64,000 nucleotides of DNA from Prorocentrum cordatum (taxonomy: Eukaryota; Sar; Dinophyceae; Prorocentrales; Prorocentraceae). The position numbers and the translations under genes were made by a program. Below, piece by piece: positions 42,082 to 52,119 of this stretch. The stretch spans positions 1 to 64,000 of the forward strand of contig CAUYUJ010003633.1 in assembly GCA_963575745.1 (NCBI GenBank), in the 5' to 3' direction. Position 1 is the stretch's first letter, and each line of letters starts with the position of its first letter. The notes beneath the pieces are model-generated. The model ran no database searches. It was not told the DNA's origin and saw nothing but the letters and a program-made list of their open reading frames with translations.

Positions 42082-43106
42082 CTCTCGCGCCCTGCCAGCG
42101 GCGGTGCCGCGGTGCCACTGTGCACTCGCGCTCAATTAGCTCATGGTCAGCGTAAATCGGCGTCGCACAAGGGGCGCGTATTGCGTTGCTCTCTCGCTCT
42201 CAGTCTCTCTCTCTCTGTGTCTCTCTCCCTCTCTCTCTCTCTGTCTCTCTCTTTCTCTGTGGGTTGCCTCGAGGGAGGCGGGGCGCTTCCGGGGTTGCCC
42301 CGAGTTACGCCCTGGCCCTCTTATATCCTTTCATTTACACATGTGGCACTGGCGCGTGATTTTGCGCGTGCCGCATTTATTTCCATATATATGGCCTGCC
42401 GCATTTATTGCATATGTTGCCCAGGGGCTCGCATGCGCCATCGACCCCGTCGTAAATGTCATCTGCGGCGTCGACCACTTATCAATGTCATCTCCGTCAT
42501 CGCCGCCAGCGCGGCTAGCGGCTGGACGAGGAGGAGGGCGGAGGGGGAGAAGATCCAGGAGGAAGAGGTTGAGGAGGGGGCAGAGGAGGGGGACGGGGAC
42601 GGGGGCGAGTGTCCCGGGCTCCTCGGGGCTCAGAGCCTCATATGTGCATGGGAGGCCCTATGCGTTCCGCGCGGTTCCAGGCAAGACGTGAAACCCGGGC
42701 TGTTTTTGCACAGCTGCGGCGTGGACAGAGTGCACAGCTGCGGCGTGAGCAGATGGCGGAAACAAAAAAAAATCGCGCCCTCTGCCCCACGAGGCACCTA
42801 AGAGACTTCAGATGGCCCCAGCGAGAAGGGCCCAGCGAGAAGGGCTCCTCGGGGCCCAGCAATCCCGCCCGCCTGAGAGGGTTCTGACAAAGGCCTTCCT
42901 GGCCCAGGTTCCTGGATGGCCCAGAGAACGATCTCGAGGAGAAGGAGGATCAAGAGGAGGAGGCGGAGTAGGTCACGCACCCGAGGACATGAGCGAGGCT
43001 CAGAGAGGAAGGAGGTGGGAGAGGAGTAGTTCCAGCACTGGTGCGGCGTTAGTGATGCCCCTCACACCGATCGTGGCCACCGAGCGTGAAGCATCTCGCC
43101 CCCTCT
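42082..43106. other. Intergenic; CT microsatellite and palindrome element
   Basis: No gene. 42184-42262 is a CT microsatellite. A CTTCCGGGGTTGCCCCGAGT element lies at about 42287, followed by TTATATCCTTTCATTTACAC. 42055-42365 is homologous to 16852-17070, which lacks the CT tract. 42500-43060 is G/A-rich with no protein signal. Confidence 0.6.
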
Positions 43107-43127
43107 CTCAAGCCGGTTTGGCTCAAG
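43107..43127 (+). promoter_or_regulatory. Double relic DinoSL upstream of the methyltransferase
   Basis: CTCAAG (43107-43112) is followed by CCGG and then TTTGGCTCAAG (43117-43127), an exact 11-base match to the DinoSL 3' end. It looks like an older truncated relic joined to a newer one with its centre deleted, as left by repeated rounds of retroposition. It lies 94 bp before ATG 43221. Confidence 0.6.
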
Positions 43128-43220
43128 AGTGTTTATTATTTCAGGCCGCGCAGCGTGGCCGCTCGTGACTGTAGAGGTGCGGCAGCGCGCGCCTCGGCGT
43201 GCAGTCTGGCGGTCAAAACC

Positions 43221-44588
43221 ATGGTGTCCCTGATGCCGGCCAGCCCTTCTATGAAGGGCGTTTCCGAGTTCTTTTTGGGGAAGTTGCCCACCGAGCAGAG
43301 GCAGCAACTCGACGCGGCGGTGGCATAGGCGACCTCGGAGGGCCGTTTCCTCCGCGTGGGCACCGCGTGCTCGGGCACCGACTCGCCCGTCGCTGTGTTC
43401 CGTGGCCTGGCGAAGGCAATGCCCAGGCTAAAGGTCGAGCACACGTTCTCATGCGAAAGCGACGTGAAGAAGAGACAATGGATTACGGACAATTTCCCCG
43501 ACTTGCCGTACCTTTTCGGTGACATCCAGGAGTTGCCGACAGGCACAGCTTTCAACTACATCACCGGGAAAGCGGCGCAAGTTCCACCCGTGGACATTTT
43601 CATTGCAGGCTTTGTCTGCAAGTCGGTGTCCTTGGAGAACAATGAGAGAAAGAAGTACGCGAACTGCATCATAGAGGCGTGCGGTCTTACAGGCATCACG
43701 TTCCAAGGGATGATCCAGTACGTTCAGCAATTCCAGCCAGCTGTGGTAATATGTGAGAACGTGGAGGGCCTGGTCAAAAAAAACCGCGGGTTGGAGCCAG
43801 TAGTCAACCACGTCAAGGACAAATTTGCCTCCAGCGGCTACGCCTTCCATCACAAGGTGCTGGGCTCCAGGGACTTCCTGCTGCCCCACCGGCGCAAGCG
43901 GTGCTGGATGTGGGCCTTCCGCGGCCTGGCGCACGCGGGCGCCGCGGCGCTGGCGGGCGAGGCCGTGCTGGCCCTGCGCCAGAAGAGGCATTGGGAGATG
44001 AACGCCCTCTTCCGGAGTGTGAAGGCCAGCGACGTCGACATGCGGAGGCCGCTCAACGAGCGCGAGCGCTCCGTGGTGCAGAAGGTGCTTTCGAAGCTTT
44101 CGCCAAGAGAGCGCGGAGAGGAGGTCGTGGTGGACGTCGGCAAATCTTTGGAGAGGGCGGTTCATTGCGTAGGTGCAGCGCCACGCGTGGTTCCCAATTC
44201 TCGACCATACCGCGTAAAGAAGGACAAGCTCCTATCGCCTGAGCAGGTCCACGCGGTGCAGGGGATCTTCAAAGAGGACTTCCCTGCGCTGGCGCGCTGG
44301 GGAAAGGAGAAGAAAATACTCACGCGCGACCTCGCTGGCAATTCCTTCTCCACAACAGTGTGCATGGCGGTCGCCATCGCGGTACTTTGCCATGGCCCGT
44401 TGCTAGGGACAGACGCCTTGAAGCGCATTCAGGCGGTCACGGAGGAGCACCTCGAGGGGGCCGCCGCTCCAGCCACGCCGCCCGCGAGGGCCTCGCGCGC
44501 CCCCGTGGCGACGACGCCGCGGCGCGGCCCGCTGGCGAAGAGGTTGAGGGTGAATTCCAGTGACGTGGGGCGACAATGCGAATTCTAG
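43221..44588 (+). CDS. C5-cytosine DNA methyltransferase (in-frame TAG near the N terminus)
   Basis: Catalyses, by family knowledge, transfer of methyl groups from S-adenosylmethionine to cytosine C5 in DNA. Motif I-like GTACSGTDSPVAVF starts at about 43356. The motif IV region reads FIAGFVCKSVS: the catalytic Cys (43617-43619) is kept but the usual Pro-Cys-Gln is Val-Cys-Lys. Motif VI ICENVEGL lies at about 43750, motif VIII-like LPHRRKRCWMW at about 43881, and motif X-like AGNSFSTTVCMAVAIAV at about 44335. The tail is basic. ATG 43221 is in the same frame but a TAG at 43326-43328 interrupts it 28 bases before motif I; the next in-frame ATG (about 43419) would lose motif I. It is therefore a pseudogene, a spliced gene or a sequencing error. 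Such enzymes occur in dinoflagellate retrotransposons. A relic DinoSL upstream suggests retroposition. Confidence 0.7.
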
Positions 44589-45290
44589 CCGGGCGTTGTT
44601 TTATATCTTCTATCAGGCGCCTTGTGCCGGAGGAGGAGGCGGAAATGGATGTCCAGGGGCTGGGGCGGGGAGGTGGCGGGGCTTGGTCACGGGGCCTGGT
44701 CACGGGGCCTGGTCGCGGGGCTGGGGCGGGGAGGTGGCGCGAATATTGAGAAAACGGGTTCCTGGTCTTAGCTGGCCCTTCCAGGGCACCGCCCTGGAAG
44801 GGTACCGCTTCCTCATAGCGGTACCCTTCCAGGGCACCGCTATGAGGGTTAGGGTGCTGAGAATAGGGTTTCTCCGCCAGCGCCCTGCGTTTAGGCCAGC
44901 ACCCTGCGTTTAGGGTGCTGACAATAGGGTTTCTTTGCCGCCGCCACCCTTGTCCAACCTCTGCGACTGCGAGCCGCGCCGTCGAGCTGGCCATCTCGAC
45001 GCAGTCAGGATCGCAAGCGGTCGCTCAGACAGCGAATCGCTCGAGCCAACAAAGGCAACATGAGCCACGCAGGCCCGAAAAGGCCCGTTTATCCAACATT
45101 GGGACCATAGCCCGTCTTGTCTTGGAGTCCTCGTGGGGCCCGCCTGGAAGCCATTTGGGCAGTCTTGGGGCCCTGTTGGAGGCGTCTTGGGGCCCTGGGC
45201 GGGCGCCAAACTGGTGCAAGCAAACGTTGAGTTGTTCAATGATGTTTCAATTCTTGGTGCCGCGGCGGAGCGGGCTCCCCCCCCTTATCC

Positions 45291-45293
<3 letters not shown>
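44589..45293. repeat. Intergenic with nested palindromes
   Basis: No gene. 44650-44730 has GGGGCCTGGTCACGGGGCTG-type repeats. 44777-44833 is a nested cruciform-capable palindrome with perfect arms CCTGGAAGGGTACCGCT / AGCGGTACCCTTCCAGG at 44793-44809 and 44817-44833. 44850-44940 has a pair of GTGCTGAGAATAGGGTTTCT blocks and a CAGCACCCT/AGGGTGCTG inverted repeat. 45120-45220 is CTTGGGGCC DNA. Confidence 0.75.
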
Positions 45294-45385
<92 letters not shown>

Positions 45386-45429
45386 AAAAGAGAGAGAGAG
45401 AGAGAGAGAGAGGCGAGAGAGAAAAAGAC
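45294..45429. repeat. GA microsatellite at the 5' end of the truncated RING copy
   Basis: About 130 bp of (GA)n with a few interruptions. It joins directly to sequence homologous to position 8870 of the RING gene, marking the breakpoint of the 5' truncation. The frame through it encodes only Arg-Glu repeats. Confidence 0.95.
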
Positions 45430-47232
45430 GTGTGCTTGCCCGACCGAGGTACGGAGGCGTGGGGCCGGCTGTTCGGCGGGTGCACGGAAGTGCTGGTGTT
45501 GCACCTCGGTGGCATCGTAGAGAACCGCACCGAATGGCGGCGCGAGGTGGAGGGCGCGCAAGGGGGCACGGTGCTGCGCGCGGTTTCCCCCGAGCGCGCG
45601 GGCGCCCAGGACGGCGCGGAGGACAAGGAGGCGGGAGGGCGACTGGGCCGCCTGCGCCCAGAGGGTAGACGGGATTTTGGGTTTCTTCATGCGGCATGGC
45701 TGGAAAATCGTCGGCCTCGTCCGCGGGCGGGGGTTCCCCCAAGCGGGCCCAAGTGGTTCCCCCAAGTGGGCTCCAAAATCGTCGCTCCCTCCTCCCATAT
45801 CGCTACCTTCCAGGGGCAGGGCAGCGTGCTCGTCGGCCAGGGCATCGGCGAAGAAGAGCAGGCGAAGTGGAGGCTGGCGAGCTCCTTCCTGTCGCGGCGC
45901 GGAGGCCTCGTCTGGAACGAGGAGGTGGAGGCAGCACTGGGCGACAAGCAGAAGCTGTTCGACCGCGTCGTGGACTTCCGGGGCATGCACGCGACGCTGC
46001 TCACAATGTCAATCGGGGCGCTGAGACAAATCGGCCAGGCTGCCATGTTGCACCGGGACGTGATCCGGGAGAAGAAGCCTGCACTTGTCTACCACCTAAT
46101 CCGCTGGTGCCGCCAGGCGGCGGTCGATGACGCGGCGTCGGCGGCCCTGCCCGCCGAGCCGGCGGCGGAGGAGGCGGAGACGGAGGAGAACCCGTTGGCG
46201 GACGCCCCACTCCTGATCCCGCGCGCCAAAGTGGCGCGGATCATCCGCGCCCTGCTGCCGCTGTTGTCGGCGAAGAGGTCCGGCCACGCAGAAGGCGCGC
46301 CGCTGAAAATCACCGATGAGGCCGTGGGTGCCGTCCACGAGCACCTCGAGTGCGTCCTGCGCGCTCTGGTGAGCGACGCTTTCGCTGTGGCCGAGTGGGC
46401 GAATAAAGACCGCGTGAAGAAGATGCCCGTGACTGCGCTGGCCGTCCGGATGTCAGCCTCTATCCAGACGAAGACGTTCGTGGCCAGCAAGCGGAAGCGC
46501 AGGCTTGCCAACGTCCTGGATGACCTTGCGAAGCTCGCGGGGAGTGTTTACGACGGCGATGCGCCGGTCGACTGGGTTGGTTGCGACGAGCTGTCCGATT
46601 TCTTCTTCAGGAAGTTCATCTCGGCCGAGAAAAGTGAGAAGATTCGCGTGCCTGCGGCAGCTTTCAGGGATATGCGGTGTTTCACGTTCCACTTCCTCGA
46701 CGCGTTCATTTCCCAGGGCGTCGAATCGGCGCGCCGCTGCGGTAAGAGCACTCTGACCAAGCGGATCCCCGAGAGCCTTCGGCCCAATCTGCCCCCTGGC
46801 CGGCCTGGGTCGCGGGCGCGAGGCTTCCTGCGGGGACTCTTCGGATGTGTTGGGCGTCCCGGATCTTCGCGGGGCATCCTGGGTGGCGCAATGGGGCCGT
46901 TTTGTGGTTGCCCTGGGGCTCCGTTGGGGCTCCGTTTGTCTAGCCGTCTTCGAGCGCTCATGGGGGCCGCTGGGGCTCGCGGTGTGTCACCGGGGGCCGC
47001 GGGGGACTCTTCGGATATCTTGGGCGTCCAGGATCTTCTCGGGACATTCCGGGTGCCGCAATGGGGCCGTTTTGGGGGTGCCCTGGGGCCCCGTTGGAGC
47101 AATATCGGTTGTTTTGTTTTTTTTGGCCATCTTCGGGCGCTCATGGGGGCCGCTGGGGCCGTCAAGGAGCAATCGAGGAGCCCCGAACTCGTGTCTCGAG
47201 GCACAGTGGCGGATTTTGCTCGTCTGATGTAA
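45430..47232 (+). pseudogene. RING gene copy 2, 5'-truncated
   Basis: Starts at CLPDRGTEAWGRLFGGCTEV, homologous to residue about 478 of the copy at 7.4 kb, so it lacks the RING, the SH3-like part and most of the ASCH-like part. The remaining part, including the histone-fold-like region (about 46210-46460) and the second helical block, is nearly identical. The frame is open to a TAA at 47230-47232, ending ADFARLM, the tail seen out of frame in copy 1. There is no ATG before the homologous part except inside the repeat. I read it as a truncated duplicate, though its intact frame means expression from an upstream fused promoter cannot be excluded. Confidence 0.65.
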
Positions 47233-48061
47233 TGGCGCGGGCAAGGCGCGGGGCCTCGGCTGAGGGCCAAGGCGCGACGTTTCCGGGGTTGCCCCGAGTT
47301 GGGTATTTGCCTTCGCATATGTATAATTTGCGGTAGTAGCATTTCTGTGGCGAGCTTCTTCCGCATTTAAGTGCATTTACTTGTTCCTTGTGGCATTTAT
47401 TTGAATTTATTGAGCCCGCAGAGCGGGAATCATGGCGGGTCTCCGCAGGGAAAACTCGCACGCAGATTTTGGATTCAGTTGGTGTTCGGGGGTGCGGCTT
47501 CGAAGGGGCTTGGTACCAATCATCCCTTGGGGGTTGAGCGGTCTTGGGGTTTAGCTGATGACCTTGGGAAGGGTGGTTTCGAAGTGCGTGAGGGTGGTTT
47601 CGAGTTTAAGCTCAGTTAGGCCATCCGAGGGGTCAGTTGAGGGCCCGAGACATGACGTGCGTGAGGGGTATATCGAATTGAGGTTCCCTTTGGCTGCCTC
47701 TAGCTGCCTCCCAGGGGAGCCGTGGCCTCGTAGCGGCGGCGGGGTCGGGGTCGAGAGGGGTGGCCGCCTGTCAGTGGCGACTCATCTGCCCAAGATATGC
47801 CCACCGCCGCGGCCGTGGATCTCGGAACGCGCCCCTCCCCAAACGCATCAGGTGGACATTCAAACCAATATTCGAATCGAGAGTGGCATCGGTAATGAGG
47901 TCGATTGGGTGAGATCGATAGTGAGATCTATTTGGCGCCGATATCTATATCAATTGGATAGGAAAGGCATCGATAGTGCGATCGGCCAACCGTCAACCCA
48001 GCGACTTCCGCAGCCGTTTGGGGGTCGAGGTGGCGGCGCGCTCGCGGCTTCGGCGCCCAAT
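47233..48061. other. Duplicated RING 3' flank, then a new junction at about 47806
   Basis: No gene. 47230-47805 is the copy of 10803-11380; homology ends abruptly at CCCACCGCCGCG (47803-47814). After that, ATCGA-rich DNA (GATCGATAGTGAGATCTATT and similar) leads to the next gene. Confidence 0.65.
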
Positions 48062-48874
48062 ATGCTGCCGAGACCGCCTCGGCACCCTCCTCCCGCGGCG
48101 CTCCGCATCGCGGCGGCGCCCAGTATGCTGCCGAGACCGCCTCGGCACCCTCCTCCGCCCCCGCCGCCGATCCGCATCGCGGCGGCGGGGGCGGAGCCGC
48201 GGTCGCCGTGGTCGCCGATCCGCATCGCAGCTGGCGAGGGGGTGGCTGGCGGAGCCGTGGTCGCCGAGCGCGACTCCAGGTCAAGGCCGTCCGCATGCGA
48301 GGAGGTGGTCGACGAGCGCGACTCCAGGTCATGGCCGTCCGGCGAGGGGGTGGCTGGCGGAGCCGTGGTCGCCGAGCGCGACTCCAGATCAAGGCTGTCC
48401 GCATGCGAGGAGGCGCCAAGGCCTGGCGCCGCCTCGCCATCGCCGAGATCTCGGAGCCCCGTGGGGCTGGCTGGCAGAGCCGAGACTGGCGAGGATGCGG
48501 ATGGCAGAGCCGAGGAGTTGGCTGATGAGGTGATGCTGAATGCAGTTGCCGAGGAAGCTGCCACCAGGCTTCTGCACGCCATGAGGCTGCTGCACGCCGA
48601 GACGGTGGTCGACGAGGCCATGGCAGAGGGGGAGCTGCGCTGGAAGGAGATAGCGGAGCTGTGCAGGCCCTACCAGGAGGCGGCGGAGCGCTGGGAAATG
48701 GCAGAGGCGGAGCGGGACTGCCACGCCGCCGAGTTGGAGGCGGCGCGGACGGCGGCTGCGGGGGCGTGCCGTGCGGCTCGAGCTGAGCGCGGCCCAATTG
48801 CTCAGGTTAGTATCGCTCGAATGGTCCGTGCTGTCCGTGCTGTAGAGCGCTGTCGGGTGTTTGGCCCCGCGTGA
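48062..48874 (+). CDS. Pro/Ala/Arg-rich protein with internal repeats and a helical C terminus
   Basis: ATG 48062 (MLPRPPRHPPP). The N-terminal half is built of repeats: a 63-bp unit (MLPRPPRHPPP, at 48062 and 48125) and a 108-bp unit with GEGVAGGAVVAERDSRSR (about 48234-48405). The C-terminal half looks genuine and helical: AEELADEVMLNAVAEEAATR, LLHAMRLLHAETVVDEAMA, RWKEIAELCRPYQEAAERWE and AEAERDCHAAELEAARTAAA, suggesting a coiled coil. Ends TGA 48874. The low-complexity half may be a captured repeat. No family recognised. Confidence 0.4.
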   Translation: MLPRPPRHPPPAALRIAAAPSMLPRPPRHPPPPPPPIRIAAAGAEPRSPWSPIRIAAGEGVAGGAVVAERDSRSRPSACEEVVDERDSRSWPSGEGVAGGAVVAERDSRSRLSACEEAPRPGAASPSPRSRSPVGLAGRAETGEDADGRAEELADEVMLNAVAEEAATRLLHAMRLLHAETVVDEAMAEGELRWKEIAELCRPYQEAAERWEMAEAERDCHAAELEAARTAAAGACRAARAERGPIAQVSIARMVRAVRAVERCRVFGPA

Positions 48875-49412
48875 GTTGGGATTGAGTCCTCGAGCCTCAC
48901 ATCGACCTCACTATCGATAACATCATCGATCTCACTGAATGGCGGATCTCCGTATCGATCCAACTATCGCTCTCACTGTAGACCGTCTAGACCACGCTAT
49001 CGACCTCACCTAAGAGGTCACCACCGATCTCACTATGACTATCAATCACGTGGTCGACCTCGCACACCCCAAATCTCCGACGCATCCAGAAATATTTCTG
49101 GGGAGGGGCCCAGGGAACGACGCAACGATGATAAAACGCGAATGACGGATGAGAGAGGCGGATGGGGGATATGGGATATGATGTATATGTCGTTCTCTGT
49201 GCGCAGTTACACATGCCCTCCTGGAGGCGCCGTGAACCTTCTTGGAGCCTTCTGGAGGCTTTCGTCTTGGGGCTCCTGAGCTGTCTTGGAGCCCCCCTGG
49301 AAGCCTCTTGGGCCGTCTGGGAGGCATCGACACCCTGTCCCTTATCTTCCCTCCATCCTCGCAGCCACCGCGGCCCCGCCACTGCGGCCCCGCCATCGGC
49401 CATCGGCGCACT
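48875..49412. other. Intergenic with TCGATCTCACTATCG repeats
   Basis: No gene. 48890-49060 has degenerate repeats of ATCGATCTCACT/ATCGACCTCACT. 49200-49320 is CTTGGAGCC-type repeat. The sequence just before 49413 (GCCACCGCGGCCCCGCCACT) is CCG-rich. Confidence 0.6.
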
Positions 49413-49982
49413 ATGGCCCCGAAGACTCGCGGAGCTGCCAGCGCAGTGCCAGATGGCGATCTCGGCCGAGATCGCGACCCAGAGGTCAAACAGTTGAAGG
49501 AGGCGCTCAGGAAGAAGGACCGCGTCCTGAGGCGCGTCGCGGGAACCTTGCACAGGGTTGCCGCGCGGCTGGTCGCGAGCACAGAGAAGGAGCGCAACCA
49601 GCAGGACAAGCGCTCCCAGCCTGTCTCCCAGCTGAGCTTGGCCAGTGTGATGCGTGACAAAGAGGACAAGTGGTCCAGAGATGCGGCGATCGCCGCTGCG
49701 TGCCCGCCAGCGATGGCCATGGAGGCGAACCGCATCGACAGGGCGCAGTGCAGCGCTCCCACCCCATTAACGTACAACCTGAAGGGCAGGCGCACCAAGA
49801 AGAGCAAGAAGCAGGTCAAGCAGACGGCGGACACTAAGATCCGCCAGAGCGTACCCGCCAAGAAGATCACGGCCAGCATCGGCTCCGAGGATATCGACCT
49901 GGAGCCGTCGCCGAGCTTCGCGCCCGACGATTCCTCGGACGATTCCGAGCTCAGTGCCCGCGCGCGCGCGCTCAGCCACTGA
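49413..49982 (+). CDS. Basic hypothetical protein (189 aa)
   Basis: ATG 49413 to TGA 49982. The N-terminal half is helical and charged (DPEVKQLKEALRKKDRVLRR, VAGTLHRVAARLVASTEKER), a likely coiled coil. The middle has MRDKEDKWSRDAAIAAACPP. A strongly basic stretch (LKGRRTKKSKKQVKQTADTK) could be a nuclear localisation signal. The C terminus is acidic and Ser-rich (FAPDDSSDDSELSARARALS). No conserved domain recognised. The following DNA has a CCGGGGTTGCCCCGAG element at about 50030. Confidence 0.5.
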   Translation: MAPKTRGAASAVPDGDLGRDRDPEVKQLKEALRKKDRVLRRVAGTLHRVAARLVASTEKERNQQDKRSQPVSQLSLASVMRDKEDKWSRDAAIAAACPPAMAMEANRIDRAQCSAPTPLTYNLKGRRTKKSKKQVKQTADTKIRQSVPAKKITASIGSEDIDLEPSPSFAPDDSSDDSELSARARALSH

Positions 49983-50958
49983 GCGTTCGCCCCGCGTCTC
50001 TTCCTGCTGCTTCTCCTTCCTCGCGCTCCCGGGGTTGCCCCGAGTTGCGCTGCCTCCCCTCACCGAATCCTTGCCGCATTAATTTACGTTTCTTTGACCA
50101 TTTGTCCATTTGTCCTTGGGCGCCCCGACTGATGTGATCCTTCTTAGCCCTCCCCCCCCCTCCTCCACTCGGCATTTCTCCAGTGGCCGTCGGCCCATCC
50201 CGCCACCGTGCGTGGGTGGTGTGTCCGAGGCCTCATGGATGCTGGTTGGAATCTCGTGGATGGCTGGTACTTCTGAGAGCCTCTTGGGCGCCTTTTGGAG
50301 CTTCATGGGGCCTCTTGAAGCCAGTGCGATCCTACCTAGGAGTTGAAGCCCCTAGAAACGCAGCGTTAGTAGTAACAGTAAAGCTAAACTAAGCTAACGC
50401 TAAGCTGAGGCTAAACTTACCCTAAACGAAAAATAAGCTAAGCTAAATCTACCCTAAGCTAACGCTAACCTAAAGCTAAATTAAAGCTAAGTTAAAGTTC
50501 AAATTACCAGCTACACCTAAAGCTAAAGCTAAAGCTAATGCTGAAACTAAAGGGAGGAGGGAGACCAAGGAATCGATCATCTGTCGTCGTCATCGATCTC
50601 GCCATCGCCGTCGCTATCGGTCTCGCCATCGCTCGTCATCGTCGTCGTCATCGTCTCATTTTTTCTGTTGCCATCGCGGCGCTCTCCTCGGGCCCAGCGG
50701 GGGCCGCTGGCGGCCTGGGGCCCACCATCGCAAGAGAGAGGGAAGGGGGGGATGAAGGAGGAGTCCCCCAGAGCAGAGTCGCCAGGGGCGGCCCCCGCGC
50801 GCAGGCCCCGAGTGCCCCCTTGCTTGTGCCGGCCGCCGCGCTCTCTGATTTTCACTGGTCTTTTCGGTTTCTGAGGATATTTGATATTCACGTCCTTACA
50901 ACGAAATCGGCATAACTTCCACCTGCTCTCTTGAGCTCGAACTCAAGAATGTCATATC
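49983..50958. repeat. Intergenic: repeat unit plus AGCTAA satellite
   Basis: No gene. 50169-50350 is the CAGTGGCCGTCGGCCCATCC...CTCATGGATGCTGG unit. 50364-50548 is a degenerate AGCTAAAGCTAA array (TTTAGC on the other strand). The same pair of blocks occurs at 54440-54800. 50580-50660 is CGTCATCGTCG microsatellite. Confidence 0.75.
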
Positions 50959-50979
50959 AGTAGCACGCGTGGTTCAAGT

Positions 50980-51871
50980 GAATCTATTTCTTGCCACAGA
51001 AGATGCCGGCAAAACAATCACCTCCCGAAGTGATCGCGGCCGCCCCAATGGTACATGGACAGATGCCAAGCGGTGGGCGATTGGCCAAGCCTTCGAAGCC
51101 TTGCATGTGGCAACGAAAGGAGCCACGGATGCCGAGATGGCTGTCATTCTGAACATATTTGCAAGCCTCCATGATGGGCTACGCGACCCCGCGTCCTTCA
51201 CCCCCGACATCGCCATGCTCAGTTACAAGGACAACGTGAAGGCGAAGCTGCGTGCATCTCCAACATACAGCAGAATGAGCTCACTCTTACGCGATGCCGT
51301 TTTGATCACTCTAGTCGAATCAGCAGGCACTCATGGAGACGCTTGCCGCGAGGAGATCGACAAGCAGGTAGAGAACATCTTCAGCGACCAGAACATGCGG
51401 ACGTTCGCCATGTCCCGGCTCTACCAGGCCTACCACGTTCTCTTCACTACTACACCTGGCAAGTTTACCTCCAGGAGCAAGCTCGACGGGCGGAGTCGAC
51501 CAGCTAAAAAGACACATGTCAAGGAACCGACAGGGCACACCACGGAATCCGCTTCGGCGTCAGGAGCGGCACTGCTGCCTGAAGAGTCCGCGAGGAGCGA
51601 CATTTCGGTCGAGATGAAGGTGTTGCTGAGAGAAGTGGCGAAAAAATTAGACTTCCCGGATGTCGTTCCCGATTTCGTTCGCCTGGCCTGCTCCGAGAAG
51701 ATCCACGCTCTTCTTTCCCAGGTTCCCGTTAAAACATGGATGATTGACCAGATCGAGTTCTTCCACTTCATGCGATTCCAGATGCTCCGGATCATCGGGC
51801 ACTTCAGATCTGATCGGAACCTCCGCGCTGAGTGCGCGAATATCGCTTCGACCCTTGACTCAATGATGTAA
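50980..51871 (+). CDS. Hypothetical helical protein (about 300 aa)
   Basis: The frame is open from 50969. No in-frame ATG is seen before residue about 57, so the start is uncertain; an upstream exon or a non-AUG start is possible. The protein looks real: WTDAKRWAIGQAFEALHVAT, AEMAVILNIFASLHDGLRD, YSRMSSLLRDAVLITLVESA, ISVEMKVLLREVAKKLDFPD and WMIDQIEFFHFMRFQMLRII are mixed helical segments, and codon use is less GC-biased than in the repeats. A degenerate spliced-leader-like site (50959-50979, 14 of 21) precedes it. Ends TAA 51871. Family unknown. Confidence 0.55.
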
Positions 51872-52119
51872 TAAGTTCAGCTGGCTTCACTCATCCGTCG
51901 CTCTCATTATTATGATATCCTTCTTACTTTCTCTCTTCTCGGACGATGCTGCTATCTCCGAAAGTCGAACGAACAGGGGCACAGCTGTTTTCGCCGACTC
52001 CTGTTGATAATTTGCGATCCTGACGCATTCCACAAAGGTGATGCGCACACCATGTGGATTCCGAAAAGCGTTCGCGTCGGCAGATCTCGATAAAAAGGCC
52101 GCATCTCTGTCTCCATCAC

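Noticed and set aside
44850-44940. Interstitial telomere (TTTAGGG)
   Set aside because: Only isolated TTTAGGG/TAGGGTTT words in a short duplicated block, no array.
45133-45430. N-terminal extension of the truncated RING copy (Arg-Glu repeats)
   Set aside because: Produced by the GA microsatellite; no sign that it is translated.
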